Shown in pieces: positions 54,641-63,694 of a DNA stretch of 64,000 nucleotides. The position numbers and the translations under genes are program-made. A model generated the notes under the pieces. That model did not search any database. It saw nothing but the letters and a program-made list of their open reading frames with translations, and was not told where the DNA came from. This DNA comes from Okeania sp. SIO2B3 (lineage in GTDB: Bacteria; Cyanobacteriota; Cyanobacteriia; Cyanobacteriales; Microcoleaceae): the NCBI RefSeq assembly GCF_010672525.1, contig NZ_JAAHGH010000010.1, positions 1-64,000 on the forward strand, given 5' to 3'. Every line of letters starts with the position of its first letter. Positions within the stretch are counted from its first letter, which is position 1.

Positions 54641-55887
54641 GAGCCGTAACTCCTGGGCGGGTTGACGTCTGACAGGCTGCTGCACCCACCCCTCTTGCTC
54701 CCCTCCCGGGAGGGGATGGGGGTGGGTTAAACTTGCCTCCACGTCCTTTGAATCCACAGCTAGAGCAAGTTTGAGATGTGGGTTCAAGGGCGACTAATTA
54801 CTCTGAAATCGCGACCATATTTTTCTGCTTTTCCTTCTAGGAATGTTCTGAAAGTTCTCCAGCCTAAATCTGAAATTGCTCTAGATAATTTACGGTCTCT
54901 TGGTGCGCGTTCCGCAAGGGAGCTGGCGTCGTCGCGGGGTCGCACCGCTTTTTTACCATACCAGAAACGTTTAAATCTTCTAAAACAACTGTTTGGTTTT
55001 CACGAATTATTTTAGTAGATAATTTATGTAGAAAATCTGTCAAGCGTATCTTTCAGCTTGGCATGGAATTTAGCTAATCTAACCCGTACTTTTTCATACC
55101 TTTTAGACCCCTTAGTTTTATGAGATAATGACTTACTTAACTTTCTTAACTTCTTAATTCGTTTCTTCAGTGGCTTAAGACCATCAACTTTTGTACCGTC
55201 GCTCAATGTAGCAAAGGTTTTGATACCTAAATCTATACCTACTGAATTATCAGTTTGAGGTAAGATTTCTGGTTGTATTTCTATTACAAAACTTAAGAAA
55301 TATCTAGTAGGGGCGATTTGCGTTTGCGCAGCATTCCGCAGGAAATCGCCCCTACAATCTTTAATTACTGTTGCTGATGATGGAGGAGCAGGCAACTCTC
55401 TTGATCGAACAATTTTCAGCTTTCCAATCTTGGCTAAATAGACTTTATGTTGACCAACTTTAAACCCTCATGCATGTAAACCTAGCAGTTTGCGCGTGAC
55501 TTTTTACTTTTAAATCTAGGAGGTTTAATAGGTCTACCTTTCTGTTGACCTTTAGTCGATTTAAAAAAGTTAGAGCAACGCCTGGTTTAAATCATTTAAA
55601 GATTGCTGCAATGGTATAGCAGAAACTTCTGATAGCCATTCTCTGTTTTCAGCCTTCTTAGCTTTAGTGATCAACTGTTTTTGCAGATCGGAATTAGTGG
55701 GTTTCTTTTCTCCTAATTTATGCTTTTGTTGGCAACAAGCTAGGCTATCATTCCAAACAACACGTTCGCGTTTGCGGTAGCATGACCATAGGAAAGCGTT
55801 GCGCCAGCAAACACAACCAAATAGCTTGGCTAATCGGTATTTTTGTCCCGGTGTTGGATAGATGCGATACTTAAATCTAGCTTTCAT
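54601..55887 (-). pseudogene. tnpB: tnpB pseudogene with palindromic insertions
   Basis: The N-terminal part from 55887 (MKARFKYRIYPTPGQKYRLA) runs to about 55570, a middle part (55024-55395) holds RuvC-I (SVGIDLGIKTFATLSDG), and further pieces hold RuvC-II (TVVLEDLNVSGMVKKR) near 54960 and the zinc-finger SQTCSSCGFKGRG near 54745. Stops and frameshifts separate them. GC-rich palindromic sequences sit in frame inside conserved segments. The right terminus TTGACATCCTCCCC is at 54601, and a left-end hairpin (TCGCCCT/AGGGCGA) is at 55948-55964. Confidence 0.75.
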
Positions 55888-55947
55888 AATTCCTATCTAA
55901 ACTAACAACATGATAACATATTTATCAAAGAAAAAACAATTTAAAAG

Positions 55948-55990
55948 TCGCCCTAGAAGGGCGAGGCTTTATACCCAATTTTATGGTAAA
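55948..55990. other. Left-end hairpin of the tnpB element
   Basis: TCGCCCT-AGA-AGGGCGA forms a 7-bp stem followed by GGCTTTATACCCAATTTTAT. A similar trailing motif (GGTTTTAAACCCAATTATTT) occurs at 62823-62842 upstream of fabG, perhaps a solo end. Confidence 0.5.
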
Positions 55991-56056
55991 TTAGTAAATA
56001 GTAAATTAGGCCAAAATCTGAGAAAACTCCAATAGTAAAAATAGTAACAATTAACT

Positions 56057-56974
56057 ATGGCCAAAATATCTGCTATTATCTGTACTCATAATCGGGACAA
56101 TTACTTAGGAGCTGCCATAGATAGCCTGCTTGGACAAGATTTTCCTGGTAGCTTTGAAGTAGTAGTAGTAGACAATGCTTCAACCGACCGCACCCGTGAA
56201 GTAGTAGAAGCAAGATATCCCAGTCCCAATCTGAAATATGTATATGAGCCAGTCACAGGATTATCTGTGGCCAGAAATACAGGGGCAAAAGCAGCCAGTG
56301 CGGAAATTTTAGCTTATCTTGATGATGATGCTGTTGCTAGTTCCCAATGGTTAAGGGTATTGCAAGAAGCTTTTCAAAGTAATGAAAAACTAGCGATCGC
56401 TGGTGGCAAAGTGACTTTAATTTGGCCAGAAGGAATTAGCCCCCCTAAATGGCTTTCTCCAGAATTATCAGGAAACCTGGGTTACTATGACCTTGGTGAT
56501 TCTGTAGTTTATATTAATCAGCCTGGTTTAACTCCTAGAGGTTTAAATTATTCCATTCGTCGTACATTTCTTGAACAAATTGATGGCTTTGATACTAATT
56601 TAGGTCGAGTGGGCAAAAAGCTATTATCTAATGAAGAATTACATACCACAGAATTAGCAATCAAGGAAGGTTGGCAAGTAGCTTATTTACCTGAAGCTTT
56701 GGTTGCTCATAATGTAGCTCCTGAAAGGGTTAGACCTGCCTGGTTTATTGAAAGAGGTTGGTGGCAAGGCATTAGCGAATGTTATCGTGAACAACTAGCT
56801 GGTCAGGCAGGTCTTAGACAACTAAGAAAGGGGGGCGATAGAATGATTAGGGGTGTGTACAAGTCTCTAAAAAATATAACAGACCCGGCCAAACGTTTTG
56901 ATAATTTTGTCTATGCTTATGCTCAAATAGGCTATCTAGGTGCAGCTATTCAAGGCATGATATCTATGAAGTAG
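56057..56974 (+). CDS. hpsE: GT2 glycosyltransferase, HpsE-like
   Basis: 305 residues. GT-A fold family 2: SAIICTHNRDNYL start, VVVDNASTDRT, the DxD-type AYLDDDAVAS (about 93) and the acceptor-region motif NEELHTTELAIKEGW. Sequence style and length match the hormogonium polysaccharide glycosyltransferase HpsE of filamentous cyanobacteria, which makes motility-associated slime. It is followed on the same strand by a second GT2 and an acetyltransferase, which supports a polysaccharide locus. The name is tentative. Confidence 0.8.
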   Translation: MAKISAIICTHNRDNYLGAAIDSLLGQDFPGSFEVVVVDNASTDRTREVVEARYPSPNLKYVYEPVTGLSVARNTGAKAASAEILAYLDDDAVASSQWLRVLQEAFQSNEKLAIAGGKVTLIWPEGISPPKWLSPELSGNLGYYDLGDSVVYINQPGLTPRGLNYSIRRTFLEQIDGFDTNLGRVGKKLLSNEELHTTELAIKEGWQVAYLPEALVAHNVAPERVRPAWFIERGWWQGISECYREQLAGQAGLRQLRKGGDRMIRGVYKSLKNITDPAKRFDNFVYAYAQIGYLGAAIQGMISMK

Positions 56975-57216
56975 GGGTAGGTTTTAGGTGGTAGGTGATA
57001 GGTTGTGGGTTGTAGGTTGTAGGTGGTAGGTTGTAGGTGGTAGGTTGTAGGTAAAAAAAGTTGCTCGCCCTGCCGAAATGCTAACCTAAGGCCACTCAAT
57101 ATCAAATCCTACCGACCTCAAGGTTAACCTAGGGCAACTCAATCCAAAACTCCTAGTGCCTTCAAAATATAGCGATAATAAAATTAAGGTAAATCCTGTT
57201 TATAAAATTCTTAACT
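56975..57216. repeat. GTAGGTT heptamer array
   Basis: 56983-57053 holds about nine units of GTAGGTT/GTAGGTG. Then ACCTAAGGCCACTCAATATC and ACCTAGGGCAACTCAATCC form an imperfect direct repeat (57081-57140). Confidence 0.7.
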
Positions 57217-58167
57217 ATGACATCATCTAAGGTACCAGTTTCAGTCCTCATCCCGGCTAAGAATGAAGAAAAAAATTTACCCGCTTGTCTAGATAGTGTT
57301 GCAAGAGCAGATGAGATATTTGTGGTAGATTCTCAAAGCAGCGATCGCTCTGGGGAAATTGTAGAAAGTTATGGAGCAAATTTAGTACAGTTCCATTTTA
57401 ATGGTCAATGGCCAAAAAAGAAAAATTGGTCTTTAGAAAATTTGCCATTTCGGAATGAGTGGGTACTTATTGTTGATTGTGACGAACGTATTACTCCTGA
57501 GCAATGGGATGAAATTGCTGTAGCGATTCAAGACCAAAATTACAATGGTTACTACCTTAATAGAAGGGTATTTTTTCTAGGTAAATGGATTCGTTATGGC
57601 GGTAAATATCCTGATTGGAATCTGCGTTTATTTAAGTATAAAGAAGGTCGCTACGAGAATTTAGGAACTGAGGGAGTGCCCAATACGGGGGATAATGAAG
57701 TACATGAACATGTTGTTTTGAATGGAAAGGTAGGCTATCTGAAAAATGATATGCTTCACGAAGATTTTCGTGATTTATTCCACTGGTTGGAAAGACACAA
57801 TCGTTATTCTAATTGGGAAGCGCGAGTACATTATAATATACTGACTGGTCAGGATGATGATGGAACTATTGGTGCAAGTTTATTTGGGGATGCGGTACAG
57901 CGTAAACGTTTTCTGAAGAAGATATGGGTAAGATTACCATTTAAACCTATGTTAAGGTTTATTTTATTTTACTTTATTCAGCTAGGGTTTTTAGATGGTA
58001 AAGCAGGATATATTTATGGTAGGTTACTGAGTCAATATGAGTATCAAATAGGTGTTAAACTGTATGAACTTAAAGATTGTGGTGGTCAGCTAAATACTGT
58101 TCAGAAAATAGAAAAAACTGCTACACCTCAGCCAGTTGCTCAGGTAGATTCAGCAAGTAGTAGTTAG
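57217..58167 (+). CDS. GT2 glycosyltransferase, WaaE/KdtX-like
   Basis: 316 residues. VSVLIPAKNEEKNLPACLDS start, EIFVVDSQSSDRS, WVLIVDCDERITP (DxD-like metal site, about 87), GKWIRYGGKYPDWNLRLFK (a WaaE-family hallmark) and an amphipathic or TM-like helix near 245-262. It probably adds a sugar to an envelope or extracellular polysaccharide. It lies 242 bp after the hpsE-like gene in the same direction, with a repeat array between. Confidence 0.85.
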   Translation: MTSSKVPVSVLIPAKNEEKNLPACLDSVARADEIFVVDSQSSDRSGEIVESYGANLVQFHFNGQWPKKKNWSLENLPFRNEWVLIVDCDERITPEQWDEIAVAIQDQNYNGYYLNRRVFFLGKWIRYGGKYPDWNLRLFKYKEGRYENLGTEGVPNTGDNEVHEHVVLNGKVGYLKNDMLHEDFRDLFHWLERHNRYSNWEARVHYNILTGQDDDGTIGASLFGDAVQRKRFLKKIWVRLPFKPMLRFILFYFIQLGFLDGKAGYIYGRLLSQYEYQIGVKLYELKDCGGQLNTVQKIEKTATPQPVAQVDSASSS

Positions 58168-59067
58168 GAGTAAGGCTAAGTTCAACAATTAATAATTAAT
58201 AATTAACAATTACCTCTCCTTGAAAAGAAGAGGCATTGAAGCGGTAGGGAAAATTTTTTTCTTTTCTCTTGGTTTGATGGATATGGCGCAGGTTTCGGAG
58301 CCATCCCTCCACCGCTTTTCTCCTTTAAAGGAGAGGCTTTAAGCCTTAATTATTCGGTAAGCAAAATATCTAAAATATTTACAGAGATGAAAACTGAGGG
58401 TCATTTCAGTTATCAGTTATTAGTAAAAGTATCAAAGAAACGGTCGGAAAAATTTACGAAAAACTTGATTTTGAGGTCGGAAAACTTGCCAAAATTCTCT
58501 CAACTTTTCCAAGTAACTATTTATCTACCCCACAACCAATGACTCGGCAAAAGCTATTTTTTGCATCAGAGAAACCGGAAGACTAATAACAGAAATAGAT
58601 GAAATTATTCCGAGCTTTCCCCTAGGATAGTCACACAGTCAAACCAAGGATGAAAAATTTATTTATCTATATATAGTTGTCATCCCATCTGCCTAGAAAT
58701 GAGGTCGGAAAATTTGCCAAAATTCTCTCAACTTTCCCAAGTAACTATTTACCTATCCCACAACCAATGACTCGGCAAAAGCTATTTTTGCCAACAGAGA
58801 AACCGGAAGACTAATGACAGAAATAGAGAAAATTATTCTCGATATTTGCTCTATTTCTGAATCAATTCATTAATCTATTCCACAGTCAAAATAAATTGAA
58901 TAAACCCTTCAAAATTAACTATTCTGTAGTAACATACCTATAAAGATATAATGGAATATTCTCATCAATTTTACGGTAGGAGTATAAAAAGTACTATTTA
59001 CCAATTCTAAATACCTCAATGCTATAAAATTGTCTAATCAAAGTCAAGGCAAAAAAATTAACTCCTA
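58168..59067. repeat. Intergenic region: inverted-repeat element and a 139-bp duplication
   Basis: 58185-58372 is an imperfect inverted structure (ACCTCTCCTT ... TTGAAGCGGTAGGG and CCCTCCACCGC ... AAAGGAGAGGCTTT ... TTATTCGGTAA) related to 24965-25060. 58472-58610 and 58700-58840 are about 90% identical direct copies (AGGTCGGAAAA ... CCAAAATTCTCTCAACTTT ... AATGACTCGGCAAAAGC ... GAAACCGGAAGACTAAT), separated by about 90 bp. I see no coding frame across them. Confidence 0.65.
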
Positions 59068-59646
59068 ATGACAAATAACCAACAAACAGAATCTTGGGTC
59101 GATCTTCGTAAATACGACCAATCTTGGTATGACCGAGGTAAACCGGGTTGGTTCGTATTACTGTGGTGGTTCGTACAAGCAATTACCTTTCCCTTAACTC
59201 CCCAACCTTTACACAGTTTGAGAAGATTAATATTAAATCTCTTTGGAGCCAAAATTGGTCAAGGAGTTTTAATTCGCCCCACTGCCAGATTTACCTATCC
59301 TTGGAAAATAGCGATCGGCGATTATAGTTGGATTGGAGACGACGTAGTTTTGTACAGTCTTGACCATATAGAAATAGGTCAACATTGCGTTATCTCTCAA
59401 AAAAGTTACCTCTGCACTGGAAGTCATAATATAGAAGACCCTACATTTGGTTTACAAACAGCAAGTATTAATATTGGTAATGGTGCGTGGGTTGCTACAG
59501 ATTGTTTCATTGCTCCAGGGGTTAATATTGGTGCTAATGCTGTTATTGGTGCTAGGAGTAGTGTTTTTAAAGATATGCCAGCAGGTCAGGTTTGTTTAGG
59601 AACTCCTTGTCAACCTCGTTACCCAAGACAAATTAAACATCATTAA
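59068..59646 (+). CDS. hpsU: WcaF-like acetyltransferase, HpsU-like
   Basis: 192 residues with left-handed beta-helix hexapeptides (IGQGVLIRPTARFTYPWKIA, IGDYSWIGDDVVLYSLDHIE, INIGNGAWVATDCFIAPGVN, IGANAVIGARSSVFKDMPAG). It belongs to the WcaF/colanic-acid acetyltransferase branch of acyl-CoA transferases; the N-terminal SWYDRGKPGWFVLLWWFVQ segment is typical. In filamentous cyanobacteria this branch is annotated HpsU in hormogonium polysaccharide synthesis. Same strand as the two GT2 genes. The gene name is tentative. Confidence 0.82.
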   Translation: MTNNQQTESWVDLRKYDQSWYDRGKPGWFVLLWWFVQAITFPLTPQPLHSLRRLILNLFGAKIGQGVLIRPTARFTYPWKIAIGDYSWIGDDVVLYSLDHIEIGQHCVISQKSYLCTGSHNIEDPTFGLQTASINIGNGAWVATDCFIAPGVNIGANAVIGARSSVFKDMPAGQVCLGTPCQPRYPRQIKHH

Positions 59647-60217
59647 GAAGGAAGAAGGGCGTTGGTCAATCAAGGTATGAAAATAAAAATTGAACAATCT
59701 CAAATATTTGTTATTCAATAGTTTAGCAATTACCAAAAATACAAATCATACCCTAATTTACCAAAGCCGGAAGAAGGTAGAAGGTAGAAGGTAGAAGGCA
59801 GAAGGTAGAAGGTAGAAGGCAGAAGGAAAGAGGTGTAATTGCTTATGGATAGTCAACTATCTGCCACTTCATGTCTTATCACCCCAAATAATTTTAAGGA
59901 CCATATAGACGGTTGGTATTAAACCCGCCACAGAAAAGATAAAAATGAATAAATTAAAATTAAATTATATTGTAATTATGATTATATTTATTTAACTTAA
60001 GAATAAAACACTTTTTCTGCTGAAACTCTTTCACAGAAAGAAACCCTTCTCTCAATCTAAACTAAAATGACTATAAGTAGTAAATTTTCACCCAAAACAA
60101 TAGTAGGAATTCTACCTATTTCTGACTCTAAAGTCACCGAAAAACTCTTTTCTACCTACTGAATCTTGACTTCCGTGAAATCATAAATTTATTCAGCAAG
60201 GCTGTTAATTGTCGAAT
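59647..60217. repeat. Intergenic region: AGAAGGT heptamers and a degenerate MITE
   Basis: 59767-59826 holds about eight units of AGAAGGT/AGAAGGC. 60005-60077 (ACACTTTTTCTGCTGAAACT ... GAAACCCTTCTCTCAATCTA ... ATGACTATA) is related to the MITE at 23299-23387 but lacks a clear left end. No gene seen. Confidence 0.6.
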
Positions 60218-61645
60218 CTATTCATTCATATTCTTATAAGTTGCCACTGCAGAAGGCGAACTACGGTTCAAATAACGGAATATCCAATACTTAAAAACAG
60301 CATCTAAAATCACTGGAAAAGTTGCAATAAACAAGAAGTTAAAATCTCTACTTTCTGCTAATCCAAAATGTTTAGCAACATTTTCCAAAATCACTTCCCA
60401 GCCATGAGGGGAGTGAAACCCCACAAACATATCTGTTAACAAAATCAGGATAAATGCCTTAGCACTATCGCTAAGACCATATATCACATCATCCATAAAA
60501 GATTTTAAAATCTCAACATCTCTTCTATTAGCAGAAATAATGCCAACAAAAGTAATCAAAGATATCAGGTCACAAAAAATATTTTTAACAGCATTATTAC
60601 TTCTATTTTTATATTCTGAGGCTATTTCTTGAGCTTTTTCTTCTACTTTATGCTCAATCAATTCTTCTCTTTCAAGTTTAGGTATTTCTGAAATTTCTTT
60701 TCCAGCTTCATATAATTCTGGGAATAATTCTGGTGCCTGACCTAAATACATTTGAAAATGAAGTTCTTCCTCATATTTACGCAACTCCATCAAGGCTTCT
60801 TCTTCCAAGTCGCGGTTAATAAAAATCTCTTCTTGTTGACTAGAAACTGGCAGAAAACGATCGACTAAGTAACCCACAAAAGTCATTTTTGATAACTGGT
60901 GAATTAGTAGAGGCACTAAAATCAATAACAAGATAAATCTAACTGAAGTAATAGTCTTAACTTTAGATTTTCTGAATTTTTTAATTACATCTTCTTCAGC
61001 TTCTGGGTCTAACTCTTTCTTGATTCTTTTGAAAGTACTTAATAACGAACGGGGTAAAAAGCTAGTTTCTGGTTGATCATTTTTCAGCACTTCTGTAGTA
61101 TTTATAGAAGAATTAGATGATATATTATCAGTAGAATTATTAATATTCTCTTGACTAGATATTATCGCTAGAGAGGATGAAGCATCAGGCACTTCTACAA
61201 TTGAATTAGATTTTTGAATTGGAGATGTTGTTTGTTTACTATATCGACTAGCTACTTCATCAATAAACTCTAATTTTTCCAAAATAATTGATGGTCGGTC
61301 CTGAAATTCTTGCTGATAATATTTATGGAATTTATCCTCGCTATCGCCAAGCTTCTTTTTCTCAAAAATACCTACAACTGAAATACTGGTATTAAACTCA
61401 GCTAATCTAGTTTGAATAACTTTTAAAGACCGCTTCAGTTCAGAATTAAAATAAGACTTAACACTATCACCATAACTAGCTGATGCTAAAGAAATCTTTT
61501 GACCTTCAAAATGTTGATCTTCAATCGCCTTAATATTGAGGGCAGCATTATAAGCCATATCCAAAGCTCTTTCAGGAGTTTCTCGGAACCACTCATTAGC
61601 ACTCAGAACAGAGAGTTTAAATTGCTTCCAGGAGTAAATAGCCAT
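60218..61645 (-). CDS. pxcA: Proton extrusion protein PxcA (CemA family)
   Basis: 475 residues. The N-terminal 230 are soluble with a Ser/Asn-rich linker. CemA-type TM helices lie at about 236-255, 358-377, 398-415 and 438-460. Diagnostic sequences: VGFHSPHGWEVILE, FLFIATFPVILDAVFKYWIF and RYLNRSSPSAVATYK at the C-terminus. PxcA is a cytoplasmic-membrane protein needed for light-induced proton release and pH homeostasis in cyanobacteria. Monocistronic; a repeat element lies 42 bp upstream of its start. Confidence 0.93.
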   Translation of the reverse strand: MAIYSWKQFKLSVLSANEWFRETPERALDMAYNAALNIKAIEDQHFEGQKISLASASYGDSVKSYFNSELKRSLKVIQTRLAEFNTSISVVGIFEKKKLGDSEDKFHKYYQQEFQDRPSIILEKLEFIDEVASRYSKQTTSPIQKSNSIVEVPDASSSLAIISSQENINNSTDNISSNSSINTTEVLKNDQPETSFLPRSLLSTFKRIKKELDPEAEEDVIKKFRKSKVKTITSVRFILLLILVPLLIHQLSKMTFVGYLVDRFLPVSSQQEEIFINRDLEEEALMELRKYEEELHFQMYLGQAPELFPELYEAGKEISEIPKLEREELIEHKVEEKAQEIASEYKNRSNNAVKNIFCDLISLITFVGIISANRRDVEILKSFMDDVIYGLSDSAKAFILILLTDMFVGFHSPHGWEVILENVAKHFGLAESRDFNFLFIATFPVILDAVFKYWIFRYLNRSSPSAVATYKNMNE

Positions 61646-61687
61646 ATCGATTATTTTCTGATAAGTTCAATCAGCTCGCCACTATTT

Positions 61688-61998
61688 AGGGTTTGCTGAA
61701 AAAGTCTTATGGGTGAGGGTAGGAGACAGGAGACAACCCACCCGCGGACCCCTCCCAACCCACCCCTAACCCCTCCCAACCCACCCCTAACCCCTCCCAG
61801 GAGGGGAGGGGAAGGCAGGAGAAATGGGTACGAGCGAGGAGGTAGGAGTAAGAATTGTAAGAATGATTTTTCTGCCCAACTATGAGCCTAAAATACTAAC
61901 TTTTTGAGGGTTTTAGACGTGATACCAGGCACTTTTTTAGACCCCAAAAAGGCTAAAACTTTTCTCTGTAAATACTTTTAGATTTAATCAGCAAGCTC
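61688..61998. mobile_element. AGGG-family MITE-like element, copy G (inverted)
   Basis: 311 bp from AGGGTTTGCTGAAAAAGTCT to AATCAGCAAGCTC, flanked by TATTT at 61683-61687 and 61999-62003. The interior has three near-identical CCTCCCAACCCACCCCTAAC-type units (about 61748-61800). It sits just upstream of pxcA. Confidence 0.8.
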
Positions 61999-62003
61999 TA
62001 TTT

Positions 62004-62227
62004 ATTTATTAAATTTAGAACTGGCAATCTCAAGTTAGTAGTTTAAAGAGCGAGTAATGAACATTTGTATATTTGATAATAAGCAATTTCAACTGAAAAA
62101 TAATATCTTTCTACCATTATCAACTTAGCTAGTATCTTAGCAGATTTTTGCTTTTTAATGTGAGCATAAATACGCTATTCACCTAAATCATAATTATGTC
62201 TATTTCTTCAAAAATATTTAATTAAAT
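62004..62227. other. Spacer between element G and trxA
   Basis: AT-rich; no gene, terminator or repeat recognised. Confidence 0.4.
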
Positions 62228-62545
62228 TTAGACAATATTCTCCAAGCGTTCAACTAACTGTTGTGCTTGTATAACCCCTTCTATCTGTTCTACTACCTGA
62301 CCATTTTTAAACAAGACCAAAGTTGGCAAAGCTTGAATGCCATACTTTGATGCTAACTGGGGATATTTATCTGTATCAATTTTAACTATCCGCAGTCGGT
62401 CTTTCATCTTTTGATTGACCTGTTCCAGAATAGGGGCCATCATTTGACAAGGGCCACACCAAGTAGCATAAAAATCCACCAGAACAGGCATTTCTGAATT
62501 AGCCAGTAATTCATCAAAACTATTAAACTGCTTTTTAATTGCCAT
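62228..62545 (-). CDS. trxA: Thioredoxin
   Basis: 105 residues, the standard thioredoxin size. Active site WCGPC at 29-33, cis-Pro in ALPTLVLFKNG (about 75-85), Asp24 in VDFYATW and the C-terminal IEGVIQAQQLVERL helix. It reduces disulfides in cytoplasmic targets, fed by ferredoxin- or NADPH-thioredoxin reductase. MAIKKQFNSFDELL at the start resembles the y/x-type thioredoxins of cyanobacteria. Single gene; GCAGAAG-type heptamers lie upstream. Confidence 0.95.
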   Translation of the reverse strand: MAIKKQFNSFDELLANSEMPVLVDFYATWCGPCQMMAPILEQVNQKMKDRLRIVKIDTDKYPQLASKYGIQALPTLVLFKNGQVVEQIEGVIQAQQLVERLENIV

Positions 62546-62881
62546 CTTAAGAAAATATATATACTTATCAGGAAAGGCAGAAGGCAGGAGGCAGAAGGGA
62601 ATTTTAACTCCTGCCCTCTGCTCCCGCTGCCTTCGTTCATCTATTAATTATTAGCTTAACTCAATAAGCCATAATCCCCTAAGTTAACGAAGTCAGAAGT
62701 CTGAAGTCTGAAGTCAGAAGTCAGATAGGGGGGGGGGAGCCGTCGAATTGGCGACGTACAGAAGTTGTTTTTGTAACAGAGATTTGAGCAAGCCTCCAAA
62801 AACATTTTGCCAATCAAGGTGGGGTTTTAAACCCAATTATTTTGATAAATTAGTTTAAATCATATAGCAAAGGATTTGATT
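62546..62881. repeat. Intergenic region with heptamers, a poly-G tract and a possible solo TnpB-type end
   Basis: 62571-62600 and 62690-62725 hold GGCAGAA and GAAGTCA/GAAGTCT heptamers. A run of ten G lies at 62728-62737. 62800-62850 (AACATTTTGCCAATCAAGGT ... TTTAAACCCAATTATTTTGA) resembles the left end at 55948-55990. The fabG ribosome site AAAGGA is at 62869-62874. Confidence 0.55.
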
Positions 62882-63649
62882 ATGGAGGCATTACCCGAAA
62901 CATTACAGCGTTTGAAGGGACAAGTAGCAATAATCACAGGTGCATCTAGAGGAATTGGTCGGGCAGCAGCTTTAGCATTAGCAATGGAAGGGGCAAATGT
63001 AGTTGTTAACTATGCTAACTCTAGTGGAGCGGCAGTGGAAGTCGTGGCAGAAATAGTTGCTGCGGGTGGCAATGGAATGGCACTTCAAGCAGATGTTTCT
63101 AAAGCTGAGGAGGTTGATACCCTTGTCAAAGAAGTGATGGAAAAATGGAGTCGCATTGATATTTTGGTTAATAATGCTGGTATTACCCGTGATACTTTGC
63201 TTTTGCGGATGAAACCCAATGACTGGCAGTCAGTAATAGACCTAAATTTGACGGGGGTTTTTCTCTGTACCCGTGCGGTTAGCAAAATTATGCTCAAACA
63301 AAAGAGTGGTCGTATTATTAATATTGCTTCTGTAACTGGGCAAATGGGTAATCCTGGTCAAGCTAATTATAGCGCGGCTAAAGCAGGGGTTATTGGTTTT
63401 ACTAAAAGTGTAGCAAAAGAACTTGCTAATCGTGGTATTACAGCAAATGCGGTGGCCCCTGGGTTTATAGAGACTGATATGACTAAGGATTTGAAAAATT
63501 CTGAGGAAATTATTAAGTTTATTCCTCTGGGTCGTTATGGTACGCCAGAAGAAGTAGCGGGTATGATTAAGTTTTTAGCTGCTGATAGTGCGGCTAATTA
63601 TATTACGGGTCAGGTGTTTAATGTGGATGGGGGAATGGTTATGGCTTAA
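62882..63649 (+). CDS. fabG: 3-oxoacyl-[ACP] reductase FabG
   Basis: 255 residues from the ATG at 62882; AAAGGA lies 7 nt upstream, and an in-frame TTG two codons earlier is less likely. SDR motifs: TGASRGIGRA (NADPH binding), DILVNNAGITRD, catalytic Ser in INIASVTGQ, the YSAAK Tyr/Lys pair, then NAVAPGFIETDMT and the C-terminal NVDGGMVM. It reduces beta-ketoacyl-ACP in fatty-acid elongation in the cytoplasm. The last codons (ATG GCT TAA) are the first of three tandem 16-bp units. Confidence 0.94.
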   Translation: MEALPETLQRLKGQVAIITGASRGIGRAAALALAMEGANVVVNYANSSGAAVEVVAEIVAAGGNGMALQADVSKAEEVDTLVKEVMEKWSRIDILVNNAGITRDTLLLRMKPNDWQSVIDLNLTGVFLCTRAVSKIMLKQKSGRIINIASVTGQMGNPGQANYSAAKAGVIGFTKSVAKELANRGITANAVAPGFIETDMTKDLKNSEEIIKFIPLGRYGTPEEVAGMIKFLAADSAANYITGQVFNVDGGMVMA

Positions 63650-63694
63650 TTAGGAGATGGCTTAATTAGGAGATGGCTTAATTAGGAGATGGGG
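63642..63694. repeat. 16-bp tandem repeat starting in the fabG stop region
   Basis: ATGGCTTAATTAGGAG is repeated three times, then degenerates to GATGGGGAGATGGGGAG. The first unit contains the final codons of fabG. Confidence 0.85.
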
